A stretch of 64,000 bases of DNA from Phycisphaeraceae bacterium (GCA_020831765.1 JAFIFY010000183.1:1-64000), one strand, 5' to 3'. Counted from the first letter of the stretch, positions 35,564 to 45,893 are shown. The notes: generated by a model not told the origin, from the sequence alone. Numbers and translations: made by a program.

Positions 35564-37258
35564 TCATTGCGGCCTCGTCAGTCGCCAGGTCCGCACGGTC
35601 AGGATCACCAGCAAGCCCAGCGAGGCGAAGATGAGGAACCACCAGTTGAACGGTACGAGTCGATAGTCCGTGAACCCGGGCGACTCGATCACCTGCAACG
35701 CCGCGGCCACCGGGTTGAACGCCAGCGCGGTCTCGACGGTGGATCGATTGAACGGCGAGCCCTCGGCCAGCCAGAAGAGCATCGTTCCGCCGCACAGCCC
35801 GACCAGCGCGCCATAACTGACCGCCGTGGCCGTGGCCGTCCGCTTGAACAGACTGCTGACCGTGGCGCTGAGCAGGAGCGCGAACAAGGCCGTGAGGCTG
35901 AGCGTGACCACCACATCCAGTACCCGAAGCGCCCGATTCAAATCCGCCACCACCAGCACCGCATAGCCCGGAAGCGTCGCCACCAGAATCAGCAGCAGCA
36001 CCACACCAACACTCAACAGCTTGCCCAGCACGATCCGCCATGGGCTGAGCACGGTCAATTGCAGGAGATACCAGCCGCCGCTTTCGCGCTCCTGGCTGAT
36101 CAGTCCCGCGGCCAGCGCGGGCGTCAGCAGGACCACCAGCGCTGTTTGCAGCAGCACGATGATGCCGCCCAGCCGCTCGATGCCGCGATACTCCGCCGCC
36201 ACGTGCGCCCCGGCGCTGTAGCTGGCCAGCAGCATCAGTCCCAGCGAAGCGACCAGGCAGAACGCGATCATGCGCAAGAGCCAACCCGATCGCCCGAAGC
36301 GGCGCGAGCGGAACTCCTTGATCATCACCGGGTTCACCAGCGGCCCGATCAACTCGCTACGGCGGCTGGGATCGAAGAACCAGAGAAACAGGAACCGGCG
36401 GAACGCCTGCTGCGATGTCGATCGGTCATCGGTCACTTTGCCGGTGGGGCGCGGCGTATCGAGCATGCGCTGGCTCAGCCGACGGAGGGTCAGCGCCGCG
36501 AAGACCACGCTGCTGATCACCGCCAGGATCATGAACCGCCCGGAAAGATCGGCATCGCTCCGCATGACCCCAGCGCCCAGCTCCACACCCAGCAGATGGC
36601 CCACCGCGGTGATGGAGGACAACGAACGAATCCAATCCAGCACCTCGGAGCCGAACACACCGGTGAACGCGCCGGCGAACTGATGCGGCCCCAGCGAAAG
36701 CACGGCCAGCACCAGCACACCGCCATAGGTCAGCCTCAGCGATGAATCGCTGCCCGATGCGTGGCAGCTCACCCAGAGACCCAGCGTGCTGTATTGCAGC
36801 GCAGCCAGGATCAGAACCAGGTAAAGCCCGGCGATCGCGCCAAACGACACACCGCCCATGGCAAAGCTCGCCGCGCCCAGCGGCAGCATCAGCGCCAGCA
36901 ACACGACCACCAGGCCCATCGAGGCGACCAGCTTGCCCAAGTAGATCGCCGCGGGTGAAAGCGGTGAATTGAGCAGAAGCGCAAGCGTCCCCCCCTGCTT
37001 CTCGCGAACCACGCTCACCGCCGCGAACGCCGGCGACATCAGCAGAATGGCCGCCAGCGCCCCGAAGCCGAACACGCGAAGCACATCCAAGGCCTGCGCC
37101 GCCGACCGCTCACCGACCGCCGAAACCTGCGCATCCGACGGCCAGCGAACCACAAGCACCAGGCCCAATACGGCCACGAGCAACACCATGAGGATGATGG
37201 TGCGCGGCGTGCGCAGGGTACCGACCAGTTCACGTTGGATCACCGGGTTGAGGATCAT
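35564..37258 (-). CDS. ABC-2 type transporter permease, duplicated
   Basis: A 564-residue integral membrane protein with about twelve membrane segments in two homologous halves. Each half begins with a characteristic N-terminal region (NPVIQRELVGTLRTPRTI at 4-21; NPVMIKEFRSRRFGRSGW at about 310-327) and then carries an SxxREKQGGTLALLLNSPLSP or ISQERESGGWYLLQLTVLSP motif. This matches ABC-2 permeases of gliding/ABC exporter type. It overlaps the ATPase gene by ATGA, so the two are coupled. The exported substrate is unknown. Confidence 0.87.
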   Translation of the reverse strand: MILNPVIQRELVGTLRTPRTIILMVLLVAVLGLVLVVRWPSDAQVSAVGERSAAQALDVLRVFGFGALAAILLMSPAFAAVSVVREKQGGTLALLLNSPLSPAAIYLGKLVASMGLVVVLLALMLPLGAASFAMGGVSFGAIAGLYLVLILAALQYSTLGLWVSCHASGSDSSLRLTYGGVLVLAVLSLGPHQFAGAFTGVFGSEVLDWIRSLSSITAVGHLLGVELGAGVMRSDADLSGRFMILAVISSVVFAALTLRRLSQRMLDTPRPTGKVTDDRSTSQQAFRRFLFLWFFDPSRRSELIGPLVNPVMIKEFRSRRFGRSGWLLRMIAFCLVASLGLMLLASYSAGAHVAAEYRGIERLGGIIVLLQTALVVLLTPALAAGLISQERESGGWYLLQLTVLSPWRIVLGKLLSVGVVLLLILVATLPGYAVLVVADLNRALRVLDVVVTLSLTALFALLLSATVSSLFKRTATATAVSYGALVGLCGGTMLFWLAEGSPFNRSTVETALAFNPVAAALQVIESPGFTDYRLVPFNWWFLIFASLGLLVILTVRTWRLTRPQ

Positions 37259-38238
37259 CCGGCCGACGCCTCCTCACGGGCGCGGGCCTCATCGGCCCGG
37301 GTCACGCTCAGAAAAGCATCTTCAAGATCAACCGGCACCTCGCGGTACTGGGCCACCTCGATGCCCCGTCCCACCGCGCCGGCAAGCAGCGCGGCCAGCC
37401 TGGTCTCATCAAACGCCGTGCTGAAGCGGATTTCGCGCTCCTGCTCGCTGATGGTGACTTCCGTCTCCGAGCCCACCTGATCCCGGAGCAGTTGGGCCAT
37501 GACTGGAAGTTGCTCGGCTCGGACAAGCTGAACCTCGATCATCCGCTGCTGCCGAAGCGACCGCATGATCTGGTCCAGGGTTCCAAAGGCCCGCAGCTTG
37601 CCCTGGGTCATGATCGCGACCGTGTCACAGATGCGCGAAAGCTCGGGCAGGATGTGGCTGGTCACGATCAGCGTCTTGCCCAGCTCGGCAAGGCGAAGCA
37701 ATATCCGGCGCATCTCGATCCGCGCGGTGGGATCGAGCCCATTGGCCGGTTCATCCAGGATGAGCACTTCCGGATCATGCAGCATCGTCCGGCAGAGCCC
37801 GACGCGCTGCTTCATGCCGTGGCTCAGGGCCTCGACGTATCGATCCTTCATCCAGGTCGCGCCGCAAAGCTCCATGACCTCCTCGATCCGCCGCGTGCGG
37901 ACCGGGCGCGGAATGCGATACGCCGCGCCGAAGAAATCCAGATATTCACGCACGCGCATGTTGTCATAGCTGCCGAAAGTGTCGGGCATGTAGCCGACCA
38001 GGCGCTTGATGCGGGTGGTATCGCGGGTGCAATCGCAACCGGCGATGCTCGCCTTGCCCGAGGTCGGGCGCGCCAGACCCACAAGGATGCGGATGGTTGT
38101 GGTCTTGCCCGCGCCGTTGGGGCCGATGAAGCCCAGGATGCGGCCGCGCATCAGTGAGATGGTCAAATCATCCAGCGCGGTGAAATCCCCATATCGCTTG
38201 GTCAGATTCTGAACATCCACGACCGGCTGATCACTCAT
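37255..38238 (-). CDS. ABC transporter ATP-binding protein
   Basis: A 327-residue ATPase. Walker A is GPNGAGKTTT (about 37-46), the Q-loop region is LVGYMPDTFGSYDNMRVREY, the signature is ALSHGMKQRVGLCRTML (about 131-147), Walker B is VLILDEPANGLDP, and the switch His is in TSHILPELS. A C-terminal regulatory domain follows (about 220-327). It resembles the GldA and CcmA/NatA group of exporters. The ATG at 38238 follows GGAAGGAG; it overlaps the upstream gene by 8 bases and the permease by 4, giving an exporter operon. Confidence 0.92.
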   Translation of the reverse strand: MSDQPVVDVQNLTKRYGDFTALDDLTISLMRGRILGFIGPNGAGKTTTIRILVGLARPTSGKASIAGCDCTRDTTRIKRLVGYMPDTFGSYDNMRVREYLDFFGAAYRIPRPVRTRRIEEVMELCGATWMKDRYVEALSHGMKQRVGLCRTMLHDPEVLILDEPANGLDPTARIEMRRILLRLAELGKTLIVTSHILPELSRICDTVAIMTQGKLRAFGTLDQIMRSLRQQRMIEVQLVRAEQLPVMAQLLRDQVGSETEVTISEQEREIRFSTAFDETRLAALLAGAVGRGIEVAQYREVPVDLEDAFLSVTRADEARAREEASAG

Positions 38239-40852
38239 GAACCAACTCCTTCCAACCACCGGGGACGATCATCGACAGGCCCGGCGCTGTATCCCGGCCC
38301 GGCGTCCGCGCGGCGACCTCGAGGCGCGGCCGATCCATCCACCAGGTCGATTGCTCAAGGTCACCATCCAGGCCACCCACCTCGACCACCACATCCCATC
38401 GGCCGGTGCGCGGAAGGTCCAGTGATTCAAGCGCCTCACCTTCCAACCGCAACTCGATCGACGATGCGGTGCGATTGAACGGCACAGAGCGGAAAACATC
38501 ATCATCGCCGCGGACATAAACGCGAATCTCGCGCCTCAGCGCCTCGATATCCAAGCCAAATCGCAGCGATTCAACGTCCATCGGCGTCAGCGAGCGCGGC
38601 GCGCTGAACCGCATCACCGTGAAGCCGGCCGATTGCCGATCCCGGACAAAGCGGCCGTTCTCCCATGCCATGGCATCCACATTGACCGGACTCAAGCGCG
38701 GCCCCTCGATGCGCACCCGGCTCACCGGCGTCACCGAAAAATCCCAGATGAACCAGGGAACGGTGAACTCCGTGCCCGGCGCGGGGCGCACGATGCGAAC
38801 GGGCACATCATGAAGAATGCTGCTCCGCGTCACCCGGTCGCGTGCCGTATCGTCTTCGGCGCCGCCCAATCGCCCCACAGGCAACCCATCGGGCGTTGAC
38901 CAGTTCAACCATCGCAGACCCGCCATCCCCGGCCAGTCGGCCCCCCGGCTCCATGTGGCCAGCAGTTCCTGCCGCCTTTGTTGAAGCCCGCTCAACTGCG
39001 CTGCGCGGGAAAATTGCCCGGCTGGCGGTGTGCGATGGCCGGCGCGCAGGCGCCACAAACCCTCACCGTCCGGCTCGGGCAGCAGCCAACCCAGCGCAAA
39101 GACCAGCACGGGGTCCTCGATGGTGACGCCGCGCGGCGATGACAGGCGAACCGAAGCGCCCTGCCGGTCCAGCTCCACCCGTGCTTCAACCGGGTGCTCA
39201 TAACGGCCGACCCAGGTTCCGCTGCTGATTGCCGCGCGCCCCGGTGGCAGCTCGTAATCGCTCCAAATCTCCATCCCATCACGCGTACGCAGCAGGCGAT
39301 GGGTTCGCATGGTGCCATCGGCGGCTGTCCAGGTGCCCGCCGGTGCCATGTCGATGCCGGCCACCGCACCGGGCCGCAGGTCCGTTCGCTCCGGCGCATA
39401 GTAGGCCACAACGCCCCGAGCCTCGTAGCTGAGCCCATCATCCAGCACACGGCTCAACACCACCGTCGAACTGGTCAGCGGAGCGGACCGGCGCGCCGTC
39501 AGGCCCACCGTCAGGACCACAAGACTGACCAGGATCGCCACCACCGGGCCGACCACCGCCATGCGTTCCAGTTGCCCGCGGCCGTGCAGCAATAGCCCGC
39601 CGACGGCGAGCAGCCCGACGAACAGGGTCAAAAGCCCGGCCACGACCATGCGCGAGACCACCTGGTAGCCGATCTGGTCCTCGGCCATCCGCCCGATCGA
39701 TTCATCGAGCGTCTGCTCGGCCTGCCGTCGGGCCATGCGGATGGTGCCGGTGCGTGGCCCGCCGTCCACCAGCCATCGGGCCAGTTCATGCAGCGGCTCG
39801 CCGGCCCCCTGGCGCAGCGCTTCGGGCCATCCCGCTTCGCCCAGGGTCGTCAGCAGGATGCGCCCCTGACCATGCGAACGAATCAGCGATGCCGGCCAGC
39901 CATCGACCTCGTGCAGCGGCTCGAAACCCTCGGCGACGATGCGCGCCATCGCCACCGGATCATCGATCTCCAGCAGCGGATGTTCTTCGCCCGCCGCCGA
40001 CCGCATCTGGATGCGGTCCAGCTCGATGCGCTCGACGACGCTGACCATGCCGATCGAGCCCAACAACCATCCGATCCACTCGGGATCGACCTGTTCCACC
40101 TGAATCCAGAGCAGCCCTCCACCAGCCAGCCAATGGCGGATCGCGCCGGCCTGTGCCGCCGAAAGATCATCGTCCGTGCGCGTGATCACCAGCACGCCGA
40201 TGCGCTCCAGCGCCCGAGGCTCGACCGGAACATGCCGCCGGCCCATCGAGCCGATCGACAATGCCAGCTCATCAGCCCCCAGCCCGGTGCCCGGACGGTC
40301 CAGCAATCGCTCCAACTCGGGATCGAACTGCCGATCGCGCAGGCCGCCCATCAATCGGCGGATCAGCGCCGGCGGCTCCGGCTCGGCCGAAAGGGTGAAG
40401 AACGGGATGTTCTGGCGCTGCTCGCCGAGCAGGACGCTCTGTGAGCCCAGGCGAAGCTCCCGGCCGGGTCTGCGCTCCAGCAGATCGACCTGGACCTCGA
40501 ACGTTGAAACGACCCGTCGCTCCGCGTCGGCCCGACGCACGGGCACGCGCACATCGACGGGAACCTCGAGCGTGGTTCGGGCCGGCACCATGGCATCGCG
40601 GACAAAGTGAACCCTGCTGTCATCAGCCGGGTCGGGGAAGCGCACCAGGACCGTGAGGTTTCGATCTTCTTCACCGCTGTTGGTGATGCGGGCCACCACC
40701 GTCGCCCACCGTGATGGGCTCACCTGACCCGGCCCGCTGTACCAGCCGCGCGGCGAAGCGGTGAACCGGATCGTCTCGGCGGCCGCGGAACGAGCCTCCA
40801 GCCAGCCCCCGAGCGCGACCATCAGAATCAGCAGGAATCGGCCCAACTTCAT
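38231..40852 (-). CDS. Large exported/membrane protein of the ABC operon
   Basis: An 873-residue protein. The signal sequence is MKLGRFLLILMVALGGWLEA. A periplasmic N-terminal domain follows (about 25-400), then two membrane segments (LLTLFVGLLAVGGLLLHGRG near 425 and VVGPVVAILVSLVVLTVGLT near 452) and a second soluble domain (about 470-870). No catalytic motif is recognised. Its N-terminal part has a GATase-like Rossmann pattern (RIGVLVITRTDDDLSAAQAG, RHWLAGGGLLWIQVEQ), as in GldG-neighbour proteins. No ribosome site precedes 40852; the start rests on the signal peptide. It is the first gene of the operon. Confidence 0.7.
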   Translation of the reverse strand: MKLGRFLLILMVALGGWLEARSAAAETIRFTASPRGWYSGPGQVSPSRWATVVARITNSGEEDRNLTVLVRFPDPADDSRVHFVRDAMVPARTTLEVPVDVRVPVRRADAERRVVSTFEVQVDLLERRPGRELRLGSQSVLLGEQRQNIPFFTLSAEPEPPALIRRLMGGLRDRQFDPELERLLDRPGTGLGADELALSIGSMGRRHVPVEPRALERIGVLVITRTDDDLSAAQAGAIRHWLAGGGLLWIQVEQVDPEWIGWLLGSIGMVSVVERIELDRIQMRSAAGEEHPLLEIDDPVAMARIVAEGFEPLHEVDGWPASLIRSHGQGRILLTTLGEAGWPEALRQGAGEPLHELARWLVDGGPRTGTIRMARRQAEQTLDESIGRMAEDQIGYQVVSRMVVAGLLTLFVGLLAVGGLLLHGRGQLERMAVVGPVVAILVSLVVLTVGLTARRSAPLTSSTVVLSRVLDDGLSYEARGVVAYYAPERTDLRPGAVAGIDMAPAGTWTAADGTMRTHRLLRTRDGMEIWSDYELPPGRAAISSGTWVGRYEHPVEARVELDRQGASVRLSSPRGVTIEDPVLVFALGWLLPEPDGEGLWRLRAGHRTPPAGQFSRAAQLSGLQQRRQELLATWSRGADWPGMAGLRWLNWSTPDGLPVGRLGGAEDDTARDRVTRSSILHDVPVRIVRPAPGTEFTVPWFIWDFSVTPVSRVRIEGPRLSPVNVDAMAWENGRFVRDRQSAGFTVMRFSAPRSLTPMDVESLRFGLDIEALRREIRVYVRGDDDVFRSVPFNRTASSIELRLEGEALESLDLPRTGRWDVVVEVGGLDGDLEQSTWWMDRPRLEVAARTPGRDTAPGLSMIVPGGWKELVHE

Positions 40853-41000
40853 CGAAGAACATCTCGAGTGAGGAAAGAACATCTCGAAGCGGCACATCAT
40901 AGTGCAATTCGCGGCAGCGGTCGGACCCGGGCAAACCGGCCGATGCGCTGGCCAGGCATGCTTCCGGCGGACCACGCCGGATGAAGCCGGGTCGGTACTG

Positions 41001-41035
41001 GAAAAAGGGCCGGCATGAGCTGCCGACCCTTTTTC
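41001..41035. terminator. Bidirectional Rho-independent terminator
   Basis: A 15-bp stem GAAAAAGGGCCGGCA (41001-41015) pairs with TGCCGACCCTTTTTC (41021-41035) with one G-U pair. The stem ends in A and T runs that work on both strands. It ends the minus-strand secretin transcript before the ABC operon. Confidence 0.85.
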
Positions 41036-41067
41036 TGGAGTTCAAAATCCTATGTCACCCGACCGGA

Positions 41068-44000
41068 TTACTGCATCGCGCGGCCCACGCGGAATGCTCG
41101 CGGATTATCCAGCAGACCGGGGAAGTTCAAGTCCTCAAGCTCATCCATGATGATGATCGTGGGCTTGACCAGGATCAGCAGCGTCTGCTCATCCTTGACC
41201 GTGGTCTTGTTGGAAAATAGCCGGTTGAGAATCGGAATCTTGGAGAGAATCGGCACGCCGGATTCGACTTCGATCTCGCGGACCAGGCGCTGGCCGCCCA
41301 GAAGCAGGGTTCCGCGATCGGGCACACTGACCGTCGTGCGCAGCTCGGTCTGATCACGCTGTGGCAGCGTCACAGTATTTTCAATGACTCCAGGCTCGCC
41401 CACTTCGCCGCCGATGACACCGGTGCCCGTGCCGGTGGCCGGCACGCCCTGCTGGACCGTCTGCTGATTGGATAGATCGGCATCGAAGACTCGGGGGAAG
41501 ATGTCCAGGGTCACAAAGCGACGATCGGCACTGATGGTGCCACGGACGGTCAGCGACACACCCGAGTCGGCCGAGTCAATATCCGTATCCGCACCGGCGG
41601 TTCCGGAAACCGGCGACAGGTTGCCGATGTAATCCTGCCGCGAAGCGATGGTGATGTAGACCTGCTGGCCGTTGAAGAATGTGATGCGCGGCGCTGAGAG
41701 GTTGACGCTGGTGCGGCTGGCCTGCGTGGCGCGGAGCAGCAGCGTCACCTCGACATCATCCAGGTAAGCCGCGCTCAGGTCCAGCGCCCGGCCACTGCCC
41801 ACAAAGCCGCGAATTGGATCAAAAGCCCCGCTTGCGGGCACTGGCGGATCGGCCTCGGGATCGCCTGGATCGCCCTGGAACACCTGGTACGTCGGCAATG
41901 CCGCCGGCCCGAAGCCGCCCGGCAGTCCGGTCTGTGGCCGCGCGGTCATGCCGAAGCTGTCCTGGGCAATGCCCACATCGCCCCAGCGCCCGGTATTCTG
42001 AATGTTGATGTCCAGGTCGATTCCGACTTCGTGGAGGAAATTCTGCGTGACGGTCAGGAAGCGCGCTTCCAAGTGAATCTGATCCGCCTGGGTCGCTCGC
42101 AGCCGGCCCAGAAGTTGTCGAATCTCACGGTGATTGGCCGCGGTGGTTCGAACGATCAGCACGCCCTGGCGATGGCTGATCTCGCCCGAGCCCAGTTCCC
42201 AGTCGCCCACGCGGCCGACGGTCTGCTCGATGAGGGTACGCAGTTCCTGGACCGCATCCTCCATGACCTGTTGCGGATCGCCCGGATCGCCGCCAAACCC
42301 GCCGCCGAAGAGGCCGCCGCCGGCACCGCCACCACCTGCGCCCGTTCCCGTGCCCGTGCCCGTCCCGCCGAGTTCACCCACCGCCGGGGCATCGTGATCG
42401 CGCGGCGGGAAGAGCATGTCACGCACATCGTAAGTTTGAAGCTCAAGGCGTCCGCGAAGGTCATCGAGCGATGAAATGCGCACGATGCCATCCTCGATCA
42501 CATAGCCCAGTTCCGGCGAGGCGTTCTCCAGCACCAGTCGAAGCGCCCGGTCCATGGGCACATTGCGCAAGGGCACCCGGACCGTATCGTCGCGGCGGAA
42601 GAACTGCTCGATTTCGGCCCAGTTGGGCAGGATGTTCAATCCGCTGGTGTCGCGGAACTCGCGGATCATGTCATCCAGCGGCCGTTCCTCATCCAACAAC
42701 GTCACCGTGGTCATCTGCAAGGTGTTCTGCGTTCGCAGATCGGCCTCGGATTCAACCTCGGCATCGGCCAGGCCGCGCCAGCGACGAATGCTCAGTTCGC
42801 GCCAGTCGCTGGGGAAGGTCACCAGTTCATCGTGCGGCGTGGTGGCTTCGAGGTTTTCGACATGGTGACGGTGGATGTATTGATCGCGGCGGATGCGATG
42901 GGAACGCAACAGCGCCATGTTGCGGCTTTCTTCAAGCGTATCGCGGAAGAAGCGTGCGGGCAGATTGGTTGGATCCAGGAACAGCGCCTGATCGACCAGC
43001 TCGATCGCCTCATCATAGCGCTGCTGCATGCGGAGCTGATTGGCCCGGCTGAGCTGGCTGTAAACCTGCTCGCGATGCCTGGCCTGGCCCTGAAGCTCCT
43101 CAAGCCGGGCAATCCGATCGGCATCGGCATCCCGTTCAGCCAGCCGCTCGGCTTCGCGCTGTTCACGGCTGCGGTCGATGCTCACCCTCAGGTCACTGGC
43201 CCGCTGAACCAGCGCGGCGTATTGATCGCGCGGCACGTTCGGGTTTCGGTCCAAGGCGATCCGCGCTTCGCTGACCAGCCGGGTGGCGGCGTCGAACTCG
43301 CCTTCGCGGAGCCTGGCCCGGGCCTCTTCCATCCGGTCGTTGTATTCCACCAGCGTCCGCTGAATGCCCAAACGCACCGCTTCGGTCTGCACGTCCGAAA
43401 GATCGCGGCGGACGGTGACATCGCCATAATCCCGCTGGACCGTCTGCAATTCACGGGCGGCATCGCGGTTGGTCGGATCGACCTGCATCGCGTGGCGGAA
43501 CTTCTCGGCGGCAAGACGCGGATTCGGAATGTCCTGAGCCAGAGCCTGCCGACCTTCGGCCACCAGCCGCTGCGATTGAGCCCGGGCGATCGGGTCGGGC
43601 CGTTCCTCGGTGGCCGGCGTGGGCTCGACCTGGGCCGCCGCCTCACCGTTGGCCGTAGGGGCCTCACCGTTGCCCGCCGGGACCGGAAGGTCATTTTCCC
43701 GCGGCGCTTCGGCCAGTCGGTCATTCTCAAGCGGCACATCATCCCAACCGTTGGTCAAGTCCGCCGGACGCTGGGCGGGCTCATCGTTTCCGTTGACTTC
43801 GTTGACCGGCATGCGCCGCTGTTCGATCTCCTCGACCCGGCGGATGAGGCTGGCCATGTGCTGGGTATCAAAGCGGCCCAGGGCAAGTCCGGATGCCTGG
43901 ACTTCTGAGAGCAGGGTTCGGGCACGGGCCACTTCGCCTCGCGTCAGCGCGGCTTCGGCACGGGCGATGTTCTGCCGCGCCTCTTCCAGCCGCATGCTCA

Positions 44001-44418
44001 ACTGCCGCCTGGCCGAGGCCAGACCGGCCTCCGCGGTCGAACGCTGCTGAGGCGTGGCCCGGTCGCTGCCGGCCACCTGGCTGTACCGCTCGGCCGCGCG
44101 ATTGAACCGGCGCGCGGACATGTCCGCCTCGGCTTCCCGAAGAAGCTGGGCCGGGTCGGCGGTTTCACCGGTGAGCCGACGCTCGATCTCCATCACCGTC
44201 TGGTGAAGGTTCGTCTGCTTGTCGCGGGGCAACTGCAGCGGATCAAGCCGCCGATAGGTCTGAAGCGCCCCCTCGTAATCCTCGCTCTGGACCTGCTGGA
44301 GGAACTGCTGATACATCTGCTCAGCGGTTCGAGGGGTGGCATCGGTTGCGGCGGTGGCCGTGGACGCCCAGATCAACCCACAAACCAGAACGACGGCGGG
44401 AATCGTGCGCTTGGACAA
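41068..44418 (-). CDS. Secretin-like protein (PilQ/GspD family) with long helical N-terminus
   Basis: A 1116-residue outer-membrane secretin. The signal is at about 4-24 (RTIPAVVLVCGLIWASTATA). The N-terminal half (25-600) has TPR-like helical repeats and acidic linkers. STN/N0- and N1-like domains follow (LDDMIREFRDTSGLNILPNW; VRIPLRN-type segment near 640). The secretin domain carries VSVPDRGTLLLGGQRLVREI and VPILSKIPILNRLFSNKTTV near the C-terminus. The start is a TTG at 44418 with AGGAGG six bases upstream; ATG codons further up lack a site. It probably forms the pore for the type IV pilus encoded at 14895-20398. Confidence 0.88.
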   Translation of the reverse strand: MSKRTIPAVVLVCGLIWASTATAATDATPRTAEQMYQQFLQQVQSEDYEGALQTYRRLDPLQLPRDKQTNLHQTVMEIERRLTGETADPAQLLREAEADMSARRFNRAAERYSQVAGSDRATPQQRSTAEAGLASARRQLSMRLEEARQNIARAEAALTRGEVARARTLLSEVQASGLALGRFDTQHMASLIRRVEEIEQRRMPVNEVNGNDEPAQRPADLTNGWDDVPLENDRLAEAPRENDLPVPAGNGEAPTANGEAAAQVEPTPATEERPDPIARAQSQRLVAEGRQALAQDIPNPRLAAEKFRHAMQVDPTNRDAARELQTVQRDYGDVTVRRDLSDVQTEAVRLGIQRTLVEYNDRMEEARARLREGEFDAATRLVSEARIALDRNPNVPRDQYAALVQRASDLRVSIDRSREQREAERLAERDADADRIARLEELQGQARHREQVYSQLSRANQLRMQQRYDEAIELVDQALFLDPTNLPARFFRDTLEESRNMALLRSHRIRRDQYIHRHHVENLEATTPHDELVTFPSDWRELSIRRWRGLADAEVESEADLRTQNTLQMTTVTLLDEERPLDDMIREFRDTSGLNILPNWAEIEQFFRRDDTVRVPLRNVPMDRALRLVLENASPELGYVIEDGIVRISSLDDLRGRLELQTYDVRDMLFPPRDHDAPAVGELGGTGTGTGTGAGGGGAGGGLFGGGFGGDPGDPQQVMEDAVQELRTLIEQTVGRVGDWELGSGEISHRQGVLIVRTTAANHREIRQLLGRLRATQADQIHLEARFLTVTQNFLHEVGIDLDINIQNTGRWGDVGIAQDSFGMTARPQTGLPGGFGPAALPTYQVFQGDPGDPEADPPVPASGAFDPIRGFVGSGRALDLSAAYLDDVEVTLLLRATQASRTSVNLSAPRITFFNGQQVYITIASRQDYIGNLSPVSGTAGADTDIDSADSGVSLTVRGTISADRRFVTLDIFPRVFDADLSNQQTVQQGVPATGTGTGVIGGEVGEPGVIENTVTLPQRDQTELRTTVSVPDRGTLLLGGQRLVREIEVESGVPILSKIPILNRLFSNKTTVKDEQTLLILVKPTIIIMDELEDLNFPGLLDNPRAFRVGRAMQ

Positions 44419-44717
44419 GGCAAGCCTCCTGAAGTCTGCTTCCACCCCGGGGCGGGAACAACTCGCGAACACCAGAATCACCGAAACGATGGAGGATCAT
44501 CATCCTGGCGATCCATTCGCTCGGGCACTTGGGGGGTGGTGCCAAAGGTCGCCGGACAGTGTAAACCTGCCTCGTCAGCGCTGCAAGTGCGAGATGCGTT
44601 CAATCGAGAATCGACTCTCCATCCGGCCCGGCCCCGCGCTGTGGCCGCGCCCGCCGGGCCGATGGACCCACCCGGTCGGCGGCGGGCACCGGCGGCGTCC
44701 GAACCTGCCTGGCCGGG

Positions 44718-45854
44718 CTAAAGCCCTTCGACACCGCCTTGATCCGGCACCGTATCCGGGGCTTCGAATTCCGGCTCGGGATGGCCCGCGCCGTAGTAAG
44801 CCAACGCCAGGGCCGAAACCGGTGCCCATGCCTCATCCGAAGCCAGGATCGCCCTCCGCGGGTCCGGTTCGGCCGAGATGCGGCTCTCCAGTCGCCAACT
44901 GCGGAAAAACGCCTCGTCGTGCCGGTAAATCTGCCGATAGAGATCGCGGCTTCGCCAGGCTTGACGCACATCCGGCGGCCGCGCCTCGATGGCCAGAACC
45001 GGGCGAATCCGTGCCATCTGCATCGGGGGCAGCGGCGACCAGCCGATCCGCTCGATGTCCTCACCGGTGACGCCGATGCCCTTGAGGATGATGCTGGCGA
45101 TGATGGTGTGACCCTGTTCGGTGGGCATTTCTCCACCCATCGTCAAGGGCGCGCCGCCACTGGCATTCGAGGCGATCCATGCCCGGCGCGTGTGGTCAAA
45201 GAGATTGATCCAGCCCACCTGCTGCCGCTCGGCCACCTGCCGCGAGCTTTCGCTCAGCAACGACAACACCCGATTAAAGCCCACCGGCGGAGCCTCCTCG
45301 ACCAGCGGCGTGGCCACCGGCACGGGGCTGAGCACCACCACCTGCCGCACACCCCGGCGCGCCTTGACCCGCTCGATCAACCGCTCCAAGCCCTCCTCAA
45401 ATGCCCGCTTCGCCAGCTCGGCCTCTTCAAACGCCTTGCCATCACGGAGCCCAAAATGCAGGAAGACCACCGTCGGCTCGGCCAGGTCCATCAGGCCATC
45501 AATCCACTCCAACGCCTCGGCGGCGGTCGAACCGCGACGGCCACCATTGAAGATGCGAAGTTGATAGCGCGGCAGGGTGGCCAGCAGAGCCGCGCCGGTC
45601 GCCTGGGTGTAGAACCACTGCTGCGTGAGGTCATCGCCCACGAAGAGCACCCGGTCCAACGGGCGGATCACCCGCGTCAGCCGGTCATCTTCAGGGCGCT
45701 GGATCAGGGGAACCTCGTCGCCCGCGCCGCGGTCCCGCGCCGGATCGCTCCGCCAGGCCCCGCCCGTGGGCTGGGCAGCTCCGCCCGCGCACCCAGCCTG
45801 CGGCAGAAACGCCAGAATCAACATCAACCCGATCGCGGTTAGCTCTTTGCCCAT
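44718..45854 (-). CDS. SGNH/GDSL-like lipoprotein
   Basis: A 378-residue lipoprotein (signal MGKELTAIGLMLILAFLPQA then GC). It resembles the SGNH hydrolase fold: RVLFVGDDLTQQWFY (about 66-80) stands where GDS(L) is expected, with Asp in place of the nucleophile Ser. RIFNGGRRGSTAAEAL holds the Gly block, and FLHFGLRDGKAFEEAELAKR (about 131-150) replaces GxND. MPTEQGHTIIASIIL carries a possible His. With the nucleophile apparently missing it may be a non-catalytic relative. It ends 299 bases after the secretin start and precedes pdxJ with its own start. Confidence 0.65.
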   Translation of the reverse strand: MGKELTAIGLMLILAFLPQAGCAGGAAQPTGGAWRSDPARDRGAGDEVPLIQRPEDDRLTRVIRPLDRVLFVGDDLTQQWFYTQATGAALLATLPRYQLRIFNGGRRGSTAAEALEWIDGLMDLAEPTVVFLHFGLRDGKAFEEAELAKRAFEEGLERLIERVKARRGVRQVVVLSPVPVATPLVEEAPPVGFNRVLSLLSESSRQVAERQQVGWINLFDHTRRAWIASNASGGAPLTMGGEMPTEQGHTIIASIILKGIGVTGEDIERIGWSPLPPMQMARIRPVLAIEARPPDVRQAWRSRDLYRQIYRHDEAFFRSWRLESRISAEPDPRRAILASDEAWAPVSALALAYYGAGHPEPEFEAPDTVPDQGGVEGL

Positions 45855-45893
45855 GAATCATTATTCCGCCCGCCCGGTGGACCGACTTGAAAA

